DNA of 64,000 nt from Ciona savignyi (Eukaryota; Chordata; Ascidiacea; Phlebobranchia; Cionidae): positions 570,165 through 634,164 of the forward strand of contig CH003137.1 of the NCBI GenBank assembly GCA_000149265.1, read 5' to 3'. Position numbers and translations under genes: made by a program. How positions within the stretch are numbered: position 1 is the stretch's first letter; each line of letters starts with the position of its first letter. The notes beneath the pieces were generated by a model that worked only from the letters and a program-made list of their open reading frames with translations, was not told the DNA's origin and did no database searches. Below are positions 27,201 to 40,200 of this stretch, piece after piece.

Positions 27201-28810
27201 CCTAACTACCCCACTGTACTCGATCAAAACCACCACCCATGCAATTATCCAACAAAACAATGCGATTCCGACCAGTACCAGCAACGTGGATACGCAAACG
27301 AGGAAAAAAACGACAAAACCTATCACGTGGTCCTGTGCTCGCGAGACGATCATAGCGTGTGTTACCACGGCAACAGCATGTCACGTGCTAAACAACCATA
27401 CCAAACCGAACCTGGTTACCACGCGATGAATTCCCCAACAAGAAACAAACAAAACTACGATGGAAGGTGATACCCTACACCAGCCATTAAAGAAAATATA
27501 GAAAAAATCGATTTTATTTATTGGGCCAAGTTTCGAATATATGATGGGCTCGTATCTACGACCGTTTTTTTATTATATAATTACTATATGTATCGGTCGC
27601 GTTAACTAATTGGCCACACGGTACTAAATGACCTTTCTCTCTAATATAGACCTCCACCCAACGCTGCGCCAAACTACGATGGAACATTCATTAGTGGGCG
27701 CTCGGGTTCACCTTGCCACAAACACGTGACTTTCGCTGATGGTAAAGTAATTGTGACGTCAGAATATGATTCTGGCTTCGAGGGCGAATCGGTACACGCC
27801 AACAGCGTTAACAACGACCAGTTATCAGGTGAGTCAGCTTGATTGAAGTCACCATACCGCATAGATGGACGTGAATCTTTTAGTATAGCATTCTGTTAAA
27901 GATGTTAACATAGGAACATAGTATAGGATATTAAGTTTTGTTCTCGTGGATGGTAAAACGTAATCAAGGTTATCGTACCCACCGTCACGTTACCGGAGTT
28001 AATGCAATGTGTTAAATTTGCTAATGAACACTGCTGACTTGCCAGTGGCTAGTTATCATCCCGGGTAGTAGTGATCCAACAAACTTGTCGTCTGCCTGTT
28101 GACGAGCGACGCTCTGTGCGATTTAGCTAACCGACTAGACACTACAATATTACATATATGACCAACCCCCAATTCCGCAGACGTGAATCGTGATGGTAGC
28201 GAATACTCTGACGCAGGGTGCAGTGTTGCAAGCGTCAGTGCTGCCGGTGAAATGGAAAAATTTAATACAAATGAAATAAAACAAAAAAAATATTTACACA
28301 ATGGTAAGTTTGCTCTAGGTTTGCATTTCTCCCAAATGAAAATATGATTATAAGAAGGAGCGGTAAAATACAGCTACAGGGCAAATATTTCTTTGTTTAA
28401 TTTTCGTTTAAAGCTGAATTAGTTATCAATACAAGAATTCATTATAATAAACAATAATTTAACCCATAATGACCCCGATACAGCTGTGAACTTAAATTTA
28501 ACCTGGGAGTATTTGCTATGTAAAAACTTAACCATGTAACAACTAGCTCTGTTCTCCAGTTTACCCGTTGATAATGTGTTAGTTACAGATGGCTTAGAAT
28601 TACAAATATTTCAAATGGTCGACCTTTTTTTAAATTTTAAGACTACGAGGTGTGATGGTATTACAAACTTGACATTATATACAATGTAAATAAGTTTTTT
28701 TTCCTTTGCCTTTATTTGTAATTTAAGTGGGCTCTATGTGCCTGTGGCATGAATACATCATGAATGAAAATACATTCGCAGGTGACACGGAAATCTACCG
28801 TTCGACGTAA
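6239..28810 (+). CDS. UNC5: UNC5-type netrin receptor with short cytoplasmic tail
   Basis: Type I membrane receptor of the UNC5 family, known in other animals to bind netrin in axon guidance. Exons: 6239-6335, 20374-20520, 20795-21005, 21159-21295, 22006-22110, 22422-22601, 23911-24078, 24838-24999, 25881-25907, 26830-27012, 27136-27466, 27650-27828, 28181-28303, 28782-28810; 2079 nt, 692 aa. Signal peptide with hydrophobic core HLFVLVLLFVNSF; Ig1 about 95-195 (DQYVVKNTPARITCK, YWCQCVAWSGAG); Ig2 about 198-292 (DTGNYTCVARN); TSP1 repeats at 293-348 (WSSWSTWTGC) and 349-402 (WTSWSPWSTC); TM about 415-440 followed by KRKR. The tail of about 250 residues is rich in Tyr, Pro and His. Exon 14 closes the frame at TAA with no ZU5, UPA or death domain, unlike family members of about 900 aa. 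Exons 1-13 are strong; the 3' end is uncertain because more 3' exons or alternative ends may exist. Confidence 0.9.
6336..20373 (+). other. UNC5 intron 1 (14 kb), GC-richer noncoding DNA
   Basis: No convincing exon was found; open frames here (up to 153 codons at 17145-17606) resemble no protein I know. By eye the intron is richer in GC and CpG than the window's other long introns. It contains a CRE-like palindrome (TGACGTCA near 15975, with tgatgacg close by), a paired accatttggtta motif near 13418 and 13439, and one old SINE. It is a likely site for developmental enhancers (inference). Confidence 0.4.
16105..16222 (+). repeat. Second copy of the tRNA-Ser/Leu-like SINE
   Basis: Starts acggtcgtgtggtcgtatac and shares with the 3997-4105 copy the central aaaacggtcttagccac block and a gggttcgaaac B box. 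The A box is decayed (tggtcgtatacg), and no clear target duplication was seen. Older than the nested copy. Confidence 0.55.
25456..25643 (+). other. Possible alternative 3' terminal exon of UNC5
   Basis: A tttgtccgtag acceptor precedes an open stretch whose phase matches the end of the second TSP1 exon. It adds about 62 residues starting AEDLRSVLLFYL and stops at TGA 25641-25643. If used, it would give a form with Ig and TSP1 domains but no transmembrane segment. Composition is not strikingly coding, and the 14-exon model skips it cleanly, so this is speculative. Confidence 0.2.
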
Positions 28811-29261
28811 CGTTACTGAATATGTTTTTCGCGGTGGGTTCATTGCAAGGTGATCTGCGTCCAGTATCAGTGTGCGGATGCGGGCCCGACATGCTACATA
28901 AGATTCTCAGTGTTAAATGGAAGAAGCAAATTGACCGAATGTGTTCAAACTGAAGTCGTTTAAAAACGCAGTCATTTGTGTCGTATTTGTGCAGTTGTAT
29001 CGCATGTGCTTTTACTGTTCGAAATGTTATTTTTTCTATGCATTGCCATATAAACAAACATAAAACACCCTCTGTGTTTTTTAACTTTGCGGTGGAATCG
29101 AAAAATAGAGAAGCCTAAAAAGATAGAAATGAAAAAGTGTTCTTCCCCTAGTTAATATTAACAATTGGAAGTATCAATAACCTAAATATGCTCAAAAACT
29201 TCAAAAAAAACAGACTAATCAATGGTTTAAATTAGGTTCAGTTTCTGAAAAAAAACTATGG

Positions 29262-30680
29262 ATGATGGGTAGGTATGGGTTGCCGCTATATTTTATATAT
29301 TTTGTTCGTATGGAAATTCTAAGATTTAATTTGGTTTTGATTGTCCAGCTGCTTCATTTACGGAATAATAATGTTAAACTTTGGGAGATTTCCCGTTGTA
29401 AAATGATGTGTTATTTTGGGATGACTTGTGTTTTTGAAATTTATTTTATTTGTTCACATATTTATTATGGGTCCCGATTAAAAAATTGGGACACATATTG
29501 TTTTTGTCCGTTTTTTTTCGTTTTTTTCGTCAAAGGTTTGACAGGCATGGCATTACGCCCCGACATCTACCAGAAGGAATAATGGAATCGTAATGAAACT
29601 TAGCCAATTGTTAGACAACAGGGTCTAGATATGCAGAAATCAAATTTATTTTTTTTATGAAAAATTTAGCTTTTTGTGGCATAGCGCTTAAACAGCTGCT
29701 CCCACTTGAATAAGATTTGGTGGAATGTAAGTGCATTAGGCACTGATTTATCACTTGGAAAAAATAAAAATATTTCCTAGGGAATGCCCTAAAAAATAAA
29801 ATTTTGTTCTCAAATCATGATTGTGACAGGCATGGCATGTCGCCTCGACATCTACCAAAAGGAATATTGGAATCGAAATAAAAAAATAACTTTTGTTAAA
29901 CAACATGGTCTAGATATGCAGAAACCAAAATTTTGGGTGATAAATATAAGTGAATTCCCCGAAGGCGTTAATAACCAAAACGGTATTTTTTCTAAAAAAT
30001 AGTTTTTTTGGCATAGCGCTTGAACGGCTACTCCAATCTGATTCAGATTTGGTGGAATGTAAGTGCATTACCTAATTATTTAACAATTAGAAAAAAATAA
30101 AAAAAAATATCTAGGGAAATACCCTGAAAAATAAGATTTTGTTCTCAAATCATGATTTTGACAAGCATGGCATGAACGCTCCGATATCTACCAGAAGGAA
30201 TAATAAAATAGTAATAAATCTTTGTTATTTGTTAGACAACATGGTCTAGATACGCAGGAGCAAAATCGTGGGTGCTAAATCTAGGGGAATTCCCCGGAGA
30301 CGTCAAAATCCAAAACGGGTATTTTTCTAAAAATTTAGCTTTTCGGAACATAGTGTTTAACAGGCTGCTCTAATTTTGATCAAATTTGGTGGAATGCTAG
30401 ATCGCTAGCCACCCTGTGTCACTTAAAAGAAAGAAAACATTTACTTAGGGTTACTTCCTTAAAAACGAAGATATATTCCTGACTCATGTTTGTGACAAGC
30501 ATGCCACATTGTACTGACATCTCCAACAAGTATTCGTCAAATCGGATTAAAACTTTAAGAATAAATAAGTAACATGACCCACATATGTAAAAAAATAGAA
30601 ACTTATTTACCAAGCCCATGGGGAATTCCCCGAAGCCATGAAAAACTAAATCGGTCTGTGTTTCAAATTTAGCTGCATTT
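29262..30680 (+). repeat. Tandem array of about 335-bp units, four degenerate copies
   Basis: The word gacaggcatggcat or close variants recurs at 29540, 29825, 30160 and 30494, spacings of 285, 335 and 334. Each unit then shows atctaccagaaggaat, a tggtctagatatgcag-like block, gaattccccgaag and a tttggtggaatgtaagtgca-like block. Divergence increases toward the right, and the first unit is shortened. AT-rich with no conserved reading frame, so noncoding. Confidence 0.8.
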
Positions 30681-31965
30681 CACTACAGCGTTTGAATAGA
30701 AGTTTTAATTTAAAACATTTGTGGTGAAATGTACGTAAATTTAAGACGTTTATTTGTTATTTAACTGCACATGGAAAATAAGTTTGGTTTGATAACTCTG
30801 GGACCCATGCGTTTATGCTTGCAAAAACAAACTACATACTCAGTGTATAAAATACAAAATGTGGTTAGGGACCCTATAGTATGAATATATGGCATACAAC
30901 ATGTTTTTTACAAATAGTGGTTAAACACGTGGTTAACACTCTCTAGTTAATAAAATGTTTTTTTCCAGTCTCAAGATAAGAAACACAATCGGGGCCCAAA
31001 TGGCTAAATTGACCCGTCTACTTTTTACATATTATAGCCTGTCGGCAATTCCTCTTGGGGTTTAATATAAAAAAGGGTCGATACAAATATCCAACATGTC
31101 AGTTAGAATTACTAAAAGTTTTAACTTTCTTGCCGAACAGCTGACAACCTGGCATGCCTGTCAATATTACGCTTATAAAAAAGGAAAAAAGGAAAAAGTA
31201 ACGAAGTAAAATCAATATGTGTCACTTCTATTTCAAAAAGCGCCCATAAAATTCGATATGAATACACAATCAACGCTATACGCGCGATGTTCGAAAAGAA
31301 ATCGACGGCCAGCACATCCCCCGTGTTAACGAATCCGTTGTTGCCAAATCGATTTCGATAAACTCGAGATGAAGGCTTTGAACAGCTTGCCATGTGTCAA
31401 CCGCCATCGTTTGCAAAACACATTCTGACTCTACCTTATAGTCGACTCCCCGATTGCACGGGTCGCTTTAGCTCACACTTTCTTTAAGGCTTAAGTGTTT
31501 CTGATTTAAACATACCTGTAACTGCAAAAATTTAATGTTTATTTATTTTTATTTGATTTCTATGTTCAAATGTGAAAATAAGCGTGTTCAAACGTGTTCG
31601 CAATATGGCATTGCAGTATATTGTATTGATTTAATTGAAACCAAAAGAATTCCAAAAGGCCACGAATAGTTAGTAAGTAATTGTATTTATGTTTTATTTG
31701 TAATACCATTTATATATGTAATTGCTATTTGTTCATTTACTATTTCGCAGAAAACTCAATTTACTTGGAACAATAAACATCTCACACCCGAAGAGTCGTT
31801 TCACTTAAATTGGAGTATTTAACTTTTTATACGGTCCAAAACCTCCAAACAAACATTGTAGCTGCCTGTCAATTCGGCAGTTATAATACCTACGCTAATA
31901 ATCGATTTGGTTATATACGTGTTTGAACTACGGTTTTGACGTCTGTTTGTTAATTCCAATTTTTT

Positions 31966-32062
31966 TATATAAAAGGTCAGTTTAGTCGTGGACGGTATTA
32001 GTTGTCACGTGGTTTAAAGGAGAACAGTTGTTTGGGGTTCAGTTACGCAAGATATTAAACGG
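31966..32062 (+). promoter_or_regulatory. Orphan TATA box, putative leader exon and splice donor
   Basis: TATATAAAAG at 31966-31975 is followed about 25-30 nt later by a possible initiation region, and a consensus donor (g|gtaagg) follows at 32061-32062. No coding exon was matched to it downstream on the plus strand before IPMK. It could be a noncoding transcript or the 5' end of a gene whose exons I missed. Confidence 0.3.
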
Positions 32063-32539
32063 TAAGGGATAGCGCATTAATTGTATAAGAGTATGTGTAA
32101 AAAAGTTTAGTTATTATAATTCAATTGTAAGGCTTTACCTGTTGGAGTTTCAGTTTTATGGACTTTAATTGTGAGGATTCTTTATAAAAAGTTCTTGCGG
32201 TTAAACGGCATAAGTTATATTCATGTATATCACCGGAAATGGAAAACTCAAGGGGCATTAACAAAAAGGTGACAATGCATTGTATACAATTTATGGTATT
32301 TTAGTGGCAACTGGTAGATTTTCTCTGATTTAAATAGCTTACGCTCGCTCATTGCGCGGCTCGCCAGGTCGTCAGGTGGCTTAACAACGGACCTCAACCT
32401 ACCGTTATTGACGATCACAAAAAATAAATATGGCGAGTTCCAGAAGGGCATTCGTCAGATTATCCAGAGCCCACTATGTGATTTCCTTGAGCATTTTGGT
32501 GTGTTTAATTACGAGGTTTCCTTAAAGTAGTAGAACCCA

Positions 32540-32645
32540 TTAGGGCACTAGGTTCTGGCAATGCCCAAGGACACAGCCGACTATCAAGCGCCTAGTTTTG
32601 AACTCTTCGGCCAAAAAGTCGACTCACTAACCCACTAGGCTAATC
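32540..32645 (-). repeat. Degraded SINE-A copy
   Basis: Minus-strand match to the SINE-A core: the plus strand reads ggcaatgcccaaggacacag, the complement of the tgtgtccttgggcaaggca core, followed by a decayed tRNA-like head. Flanks are worn. Confidence 0.5.
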
Positions 32646-34243
32646 GCTAGAAGTATTTTGTTGTTATTGTTCAGTTGGAAGGACTCGCTTGTTAAACTTT
32701 TAGTTGCAATGGGGTGCATTAGTCAAGTGGGTTAGTTAAAGGGGGTCAGTTTTCATAGGACCGATAAACCACACCGAACGTTTTACAACTCCCTGGAAAC
32801 AAACATGAAATGTTTTCCTATTATAAGTGATTCTACATTCAACATAATAACATAACATCTGATAACTCCCTCGCCATACAAAAAATAACAAATTACGAAA
32901 GAGCTTACGTATTTAATGTTATCGAAAAGCTAAAATATAAGAATCGCTAACATGTCGGGGATATAGAAAAATACGGCCAATATTTCTCAAGCTTCTGGTA
33001 AATTGTAGAATTTAGATTTCGCATAACCAGAGCTTAAAATCACGGTAGGCACCATTGTTGGGCCGAATCCGATTAAAAACGTATAAAAAGACGATTAAAA
33101 AAACAAAATATCGGCAACGGTCAAGCTGTTCGACACACCATGACAAACGATTGTGGGAATCGACAGAGAGCTGGTATAAGTGCAACGTACTCGGATACTA
33201 TAACCTTGGAAGTTTGAAGTGGTGGTGGTCATAACGTGGTAATCATTGCGCTGCAAGACTATCAAACGCGCGGGGTTAGCTAGCAGGAGAGAAAGGAAAA
33301 CGGCTTCTTCGGATTTTTAGGGGGTTCGTTGGGTCAAAAGTTTACGGAAGTACTAATTTAGAGTTTTTGGGGGGGGAAATTAAACGATTTTTGTCATTTG
33401 TTTTAGGCTTGGGACGATTCGATTTCGATATAAAAGTGTTTCAGCATTTTATGTTGTGTGTTTTGCCAAACTGTTGTGTGTGTGTGTGTTACGCTTGAAC
33501 AATACGCGTGTTTTAAACTGTGTATATATGAAGGAAGTATAAGTTCGCCAATCGTGTTCGCTTCCAGCCATTAATAAACTAAGCGTTTACAAGTTTCGCA
33601 ATCAAGGCGGGACATGTATATAGTGCAGGACATAAAATTAGTTGCTCATTGTAAAGGCCGCAGCTTATTGTCGGGCGATTTGAAACCGGAATGTGGTTAG
33701 CATCAAAGTAAATTTACAATTTACAAAGGTTCTAGTGCAAAGGTGGAAAAAAAGATCGATTCAAGTTAAATCGATGGTTTTATAACGTCGGGGAAGCAAC
33801 GTTGTTATGCGGCGAACATGCACCTGGATTCCCGTGTGGAAGAGAAGACAACGTCGGCCTTGGTTAAATCGCTACGAAATGGCGTTAAAATTATCCGTCG
33901 ATGGCTGTCATAGTTGCGTAATTCGACAAAGGCACTGAGAGCGCTCGTCGCAAATGATGCAATACTTTTGGAGAATCGAAATTACTGCGAACAGTTGCAT
34001 AGCAAAAAATCGGGCTCTTAGGGTTCGTAGGGTTGTGGTTACAGTAAAATGTGCTTGACAATTTTGCATGAAGTCCGGAACGTTACGCATAGAAAGCAAA
34101 ATCCAATAAAACGATAAAAACAAAAGAAGAAATCGTCGGGTGTTTGGTCGGTCGAATTGGAATACCGGTGACTCAACAGCGACGTCCAACGGCTGGAAAT
34201 GTTGGTCGAATTTTGCTGAAAACTCAACTTTCCAACAGTGGCG

Positions 34244-37200
34244 TCACAGCTGCTTAAGCACCTTGCGGAAATACACGATGAGGTTATGAAGTCCGTAGAT
34301 GTAATCAACGTCTAAGCGCGGCTCCTCAAACACGTGGGCGAAATCGATCATTCTGGAAAAAAATGGGAGATCATAGTAACGGGCTCTGTGTATTTTAAAC
34401 CGGAAGACAAAAAAAAGGTTAGTTTGTTAGTTTAGTTGTTTATAAAATAAAAACTTAACTAATACACTAAGCCTCGAAGAAAAGTGTGCGGTGAAGAGAC
34501 CCGTGCAAACCGGTCGTTGGTAATGGGTTTTCAAACCTAAAAATTCCTGTTGCTGGAAAGGGCTAATCATAAATAAAGATTCAAATTGAGCGAGCACAAT
34601 TGAACTGACTGATTCCGGGATCTTATACAGCAGAGCTCTGTGCGTTTAATTACGGCAACCGCGTCACTCTCAACTTTGTTTAGTCGGAAGTGCTTTATAT
34701 TACGTATTACGACGTAACAAACTCAGTTCGCGTAGCAGACTTCCTTCCGTCTCTGGAAAGACGTTTCGGTAACGGGATAGATGTGATTGGTGTGTTGTGT
34801 AAGAAGATACGACGAAATGTACAAGAAGGTTCGCGTCTAACGGACGTAATCAGGTGAAGTTTAATATCTAAGCGATTGACCGCTTAACCGTACCGATATC
34901 TTAATGCTGTTTTATGTTTATAATATTACAGTAATTACCAAAACCTTGTTTTATTCGAGGGTACTTTAATTGCTGATCAAAACAACCCGCGTTTTGGGCC
35001 AAGTGGTCAATCACAGAAGATTACCTCACGTCCACGATCTCGGGTGGGAATCTGTACTTCAGGTCACGTGTCGACTCCTCTACTCGGCGGCTCAAGGAAG
35101 TGACGAACTCGTTACGCACGGCAGCGCTTTGCCGACGATTCTTCGTTTCGGCCTCACTGGAATAGCTGCCAAGAAAAACGCGGATAGTTAGATTTGAAAG
35201 TAATTAGGCAGCCGGCAGAGCTATAACAGCTAAGAATCTTTTACAGCTGATGCCAATTTTAAACACCTCGTTATTAAAGCGTGTGAAATTATGCTTCCTT
35301 TATAAAAAATATCTTCGTTTATTAAGTGCGTTTGGTGGCACTCCCGTAAACGACACTTCACCCATTATATGGTTCATTAAAACAATAATCAGTGTAAAGG
35401 CAGCCACGCACCGTATAAAACCTGTACAGAAAGAAATAATAAAAATTACCCGGATTCTCTGCCAGTTCCGGAGCTGAGCGCGACACCACGTGACTCACGT
35501 GACCCAGTGTCGTTGATTTCAGCTGGTTGTGAAAATATAGAAATCTTATATCAATGATACACAACAGAGAGCATGCACACCAATATTTCTATCACAAATT
35601 AAAACTTGAAAGAGTTTTTTAGATTTCTAAAACCGATATGAAAGAGAATTTATGGTACGATAAAGCAGGTTTCAGCTCAAATGTACCACTGCACCTGCTA
35701 TATCGACAAATTATTTAGAACATAAAAGGAAAAGACATACAGGAAGCCTGGATCTGCTCCAAGTGTTGAGTGGAGTCGGAGTTGATGACGTCACTTCCCT
35801 CCACTTCAATTAGACTTGGATTTGGAAGTTTCACACTTCCATCTGCTGAATAATTGTTGCACAACTTATAAACAAAGCAAAATAGAAGTCGGACGTTTCA
35901 AACATATTCAAATACAGATAGGTTAGTTTACAAAGACGTAAATAAATCTTTTTATCCAAAATTATTAAGGGCAAGTAAAAATAAGAGAAACACAGTATTG
36001 TTTAGTTTTGAAAATTATAAAAACAAACAGTTACATGTTAACAAATTGAGATAAAATATTGAAAGATAGCATCAAATTCTTGCGTGGAAGTCAGAAACAC
36101 AGACATATTGTTAAAATACCAACATATGTCACATCGGAATAAATGCCTTTGTGCCTACAATACTGCCCCTACAGTGAACCCACAGTGGAGCCACTTGTGT
36201 AAGATACATGGCAAATACTAATCATACAGGACAAGCAAATTAATTATTTAGATAGACACAAAGGGCATTAGATGGGCACTTACACAATATAAGTGAAAAT
36301 TTAATGACAACACATTGATTTAGTGGTGACTGCACCAGAGTTAGCCAGGGTGATCATTTATACGATTCTAGACGGTTTGTTCTACAAGTTAGGTGTTAGT
36401 CATGATGGAAGTTATCACAGTGCAAATTTGTAAATTACAATTATGACTATGACTCCCCGGTTTATTTCATCTTGATAATAAGCATTTAACATGTATTTCC
36501 AAGTAATAGACAATAGCATTACAATAGGCGCCGCTTATTATGACCACTGATAATAAGACCAGTCGCTTATTATGACCTATTCGGTATGGTCGGTAATTTT
36601 TTCATTTAAAATTCTCCGTTTAATATAACCAAATTTCGCATAATATGACCAACATTTTCTTCATCTCTCTTATTACAATGCAGTATTTTTTTGCTACACA
36701 CTTATAACTTCGCCTTTTCAACATGGGTGTTTTCTGTATGAATGCATGCTGCATGTGCACTCTGTACTGTGTCTTAATGGCAAAATAGTCACATCGCTAT
36801 CATGTACATTAACACAGTCGTACTGTATTCATTGTTTCAAATTGTACTATGTTTACTACTAACGTCACACTGTTACTTCAGTAAAAGGATAAATTTGATG
36901 GTATTTGTACTTCATGGGGCTTAAGGTGTCGATTCAGGCGCAGTTATGGGACTTTTTATGACCATTTAGATATTGTGACCAAAATGGCATGGTTCCAAGG
37001 TGGTCATATTAAGCGCCACCTACTGTATCAGCAAACAATTTGCTTTCAACATTTTGGCATTTAATCAATCATATGTATCATTACTAGCAATTCTCAGGGT
37101 ATATTAGAAGGACTATTTGAAGTCAAAATCGTACCTTTCGTTTAAGATATGATTATTTTTAACATTAAGTTGTGATATCGAATGATGGGATAATGTCTTG

Positions 37201-40200
37201 GATATGAAATATATGATTTCTGCTTTAAATGGCTTGAATCTCTATCAGCACCAGATCAGTTTTGTTTAACAAACATAAATTAAATCATTTCACTACATTA
37301 CAAATGTGATCACCATACTTTAAGACACTATGTTCTTTTAAAAGTATTCAAACATTTCAAAACTCCTTCAAATCCCAGGAGTGTTACTGCTACATGCTGT
37401 CTGCTATGTTGCTCTAACAATGCTCATTGTGTATCTTGTAACAATAATTGATTTCCCCTCCATTAAATTTTAATTGATCAGATCCATTCCGTAAAAGAAA
37501 AGATGTGCGAATTGGACCAATTTCTCTTTAATTACCATATCTAATGCCAACTAAAATTCTTAAAAAAGTAAAATTCTAAGTAAATGTTGAACTAAGGTTA
37601 ATTTTCATTTGTTGAACTAACGGTTTAATTCTGTCATGTTAACTGGGTGTTTTACATTACGTAAAACAAGATATTCAATCTAGCATGATCCATATGTACA
37701 AGAGCAAACATGCAATGCAGATAAACTTTGTGCAGAAACCTTTCAATGAAGAAGTCATTTTAAATGTGTTCATTTAAACCATAGGTTGCTTAATTAGTGT
37801 CTCAGAGGTAAATAAATTATGAATGCAATTTAATGGGTAATCAAATCAAGAAACTTTTTTGATATAAAAAGTCCAAAGTTGAATTCATGCTTACATGTGT
37901 TCCATGAGCTATAATCTGAAATAACAAACAAATAGTTGAATTACCGATGCCAAGTTTGGATCGCTCTTCTTCCGGACCCTGGTTGAGGAAGCGGCGGATC
38001 GTCTCCAAGTAGCTCGATGGAGGGGAGAGCTTCATCTGACGATATTTATGGATGAACTCCTCATCAGAGTCGGAGGAGCCGTCGAAGAACTCACCCTCGT
38101 ATATAAGGAGAAGAGAGGAGGAGTAGAACTGATACCTGCGGACGATGTAGCGTGTAGGAATAACAAATATTTTCGATTTGGTGGCAATTAACCACATCTT
38201 AATGAAATGATTACAACCTTACTTTTTGATTCTACGAATTTGAAATTAAGTGCCTTGTAGAACAAAATAAGTTTTATTTAAATATTCTTATTCAAAATTA
38301 GTGATAGAATCTGTTTTTTTTTTCAATAAATAGTGATGTTGACACCAATAATCATTTTTTGTCTTTGTTTGACCCATTTTTTGTAATATTTATAGCGCCA
38401 CCTTTTGGCATACTTTTCTTTCTTTGATCGTTCTCTCCAGTTTACAATGTTTATGTTAAAGGTTCCAAGATGCTATTTTAGCAGTTATGTAGGATAATCA
38501 GCCTTTTCAATTTAATCTCAATTTGTAGCCTTAATGTGTTTTGTTTATTAGAGACAATATATAAATAAATTTAACCTCATAACTTTACTGTTAAAATTCT
38601 CTAGTGTTTACTGGCTTGATACACCTTTTGAAACTAGAATGGAACATGAGATATTTACATTAAGTTGTCAACCGTCGTAGTTATTTCATTATACTCAGTA
38701 GATTTCGTTACCGATATTTTAAGGGACCGTTTTGACTTTTGAATCTATTTGATAGAAGCAACATCATTTAACTTAAGTCCAACCATATACCTTGGTGGGT
38801 TATTGTCTCAACCAGGGAAGTAGGTTTGAAACTGGTTGCAAATTAGTTGGTTGTTTCCCTGGATAAGGCAATCAGTAGACATTGCCTGCGCCCAGTGGAT
38901 TAATGGGTTTTACCAAAATTGAAGAGATGTCTCAATCTTTGGCTATATGTTAAATAACCCTTGGGTTTTTCCATTTATGCGGATAAACATAATTATACTA
39001 ACCTATGCCATTTAATACCTACTGACAAAATTTTGGACCACCCAAGAATTGAACCAATCACTTTACATTTATAAACAACGTAAATTCTAATTGAGTGAGG
39101 CTAAAAGTGTTTTAAAGGTCAGTTGTGGAAAGTAAAATAATTAACAAATTTAGTAACCTTCCATTTATTATTTTTCTGCAAAGGAAATGGCTGTGGAATT
39201 TAATGAATTTTAATTTTTGATACATGATATCAACAACAAGATTACTGAATCTAAATATACACAGACGTTCCCTATTTAAGCCGATTATAGAATGAATGAT
39301 TTAATACAGAAAAACAACTACCACAGTCTATATATTATGTAAAGCATAAAAATAGATAATTGTTTTGGGAAAAAGTTAAACAAACAAAAATGAGATTATA
39401 GAGATTAATAGGCTTTAAAATGCCAGAAACATTATACAAATCTGTTTGGATTACCAAAAAAAGTTCATTTATTTCGTTTAATGGAAAGTTCTCTCAAAAC
39501 ATGTAGAAATATAAAACAGGTTGAAATTGCCATTACTTAGGGGCAGGATTTAATGAAGACAAAATGCGGTAATGCTTCTGCATGACTACGAACTCGAGGT
39601 ATTCTTACAATAGCTGGATCTGCAGTGGCCTGTAGGGTGTCATAACCTCCAATATAAACATAACATCATGGTGTGTTGCATCGTGGTAATAAACAGTGAT
39701 GGTAATCACTGGTTTTACACTGTTCCTTTGACATAAAGTTATTTTGGTCTTAAGTGTGTTTGGATGTGTTTATTTTATGCAGGTATAAAAATATTCTAAC
39801 ATTTTTTTGCGATTAAGAGCAGGAATATTAACGAGTTTACCAGCAAACAAAGGTCTGGATCAAGTTACAAAACATTCCTTTAACATTAACTATGTAAATT
39901 TATGTTTGTTTTTCAAGAGTACCATATTAAAATTTAGGTAATTCAAATAAATGTATCATATGCATCTGTAAACCAACTAATTGCTGGATAATTTGTGATT
40001 TATGAGGTTTTTTTTAAATGATTCTACATATGTTATTGCGAGTAACCAATGATTTCAGACATCAATCAAGGTGAATGTACCAACCACCATTACACCAAGG
40101 TGTTAAAATCCTTTAAAACACAGTGATATTGAATTGAAAGTAACAAAAATGGTGATAGAAGCTTTACTTAATAAAGCTGGTGGTAGACCAACTTTTTAAT

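Larger units (their letters stand above)
28811..34243. other. Spacer between convergent UNC5 and IPMK genes
   Basis: No ZU5, UPA or death-domain exon was recognised here on the plus strand. Contents: possible UNC5 3'UTR to about 29040, a tandem array at 29262-30680, AT-rich sequence, an orphan TATA promoter near 31966, a degraded SINE near 32540-32645, a short (GT)n run near 33474 and the IPMK 3' flank. Confidence 0.4.

Noticed and set aside
28782-28960. Other frames of the last UNC5 exon considered as a ZU5 start (VFRGGF-like stretch)
   Set aside because: They do not match the phase left by exon 13 and stop within 25-45 codons without the ZU5 pattern.
32318-32530. 70-codon plus-strand frame without ATG, considered as a missing UNC5 3' exon
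   Set aside because: No ZU5, UPA or death-domain pattern and no matching splice phase.
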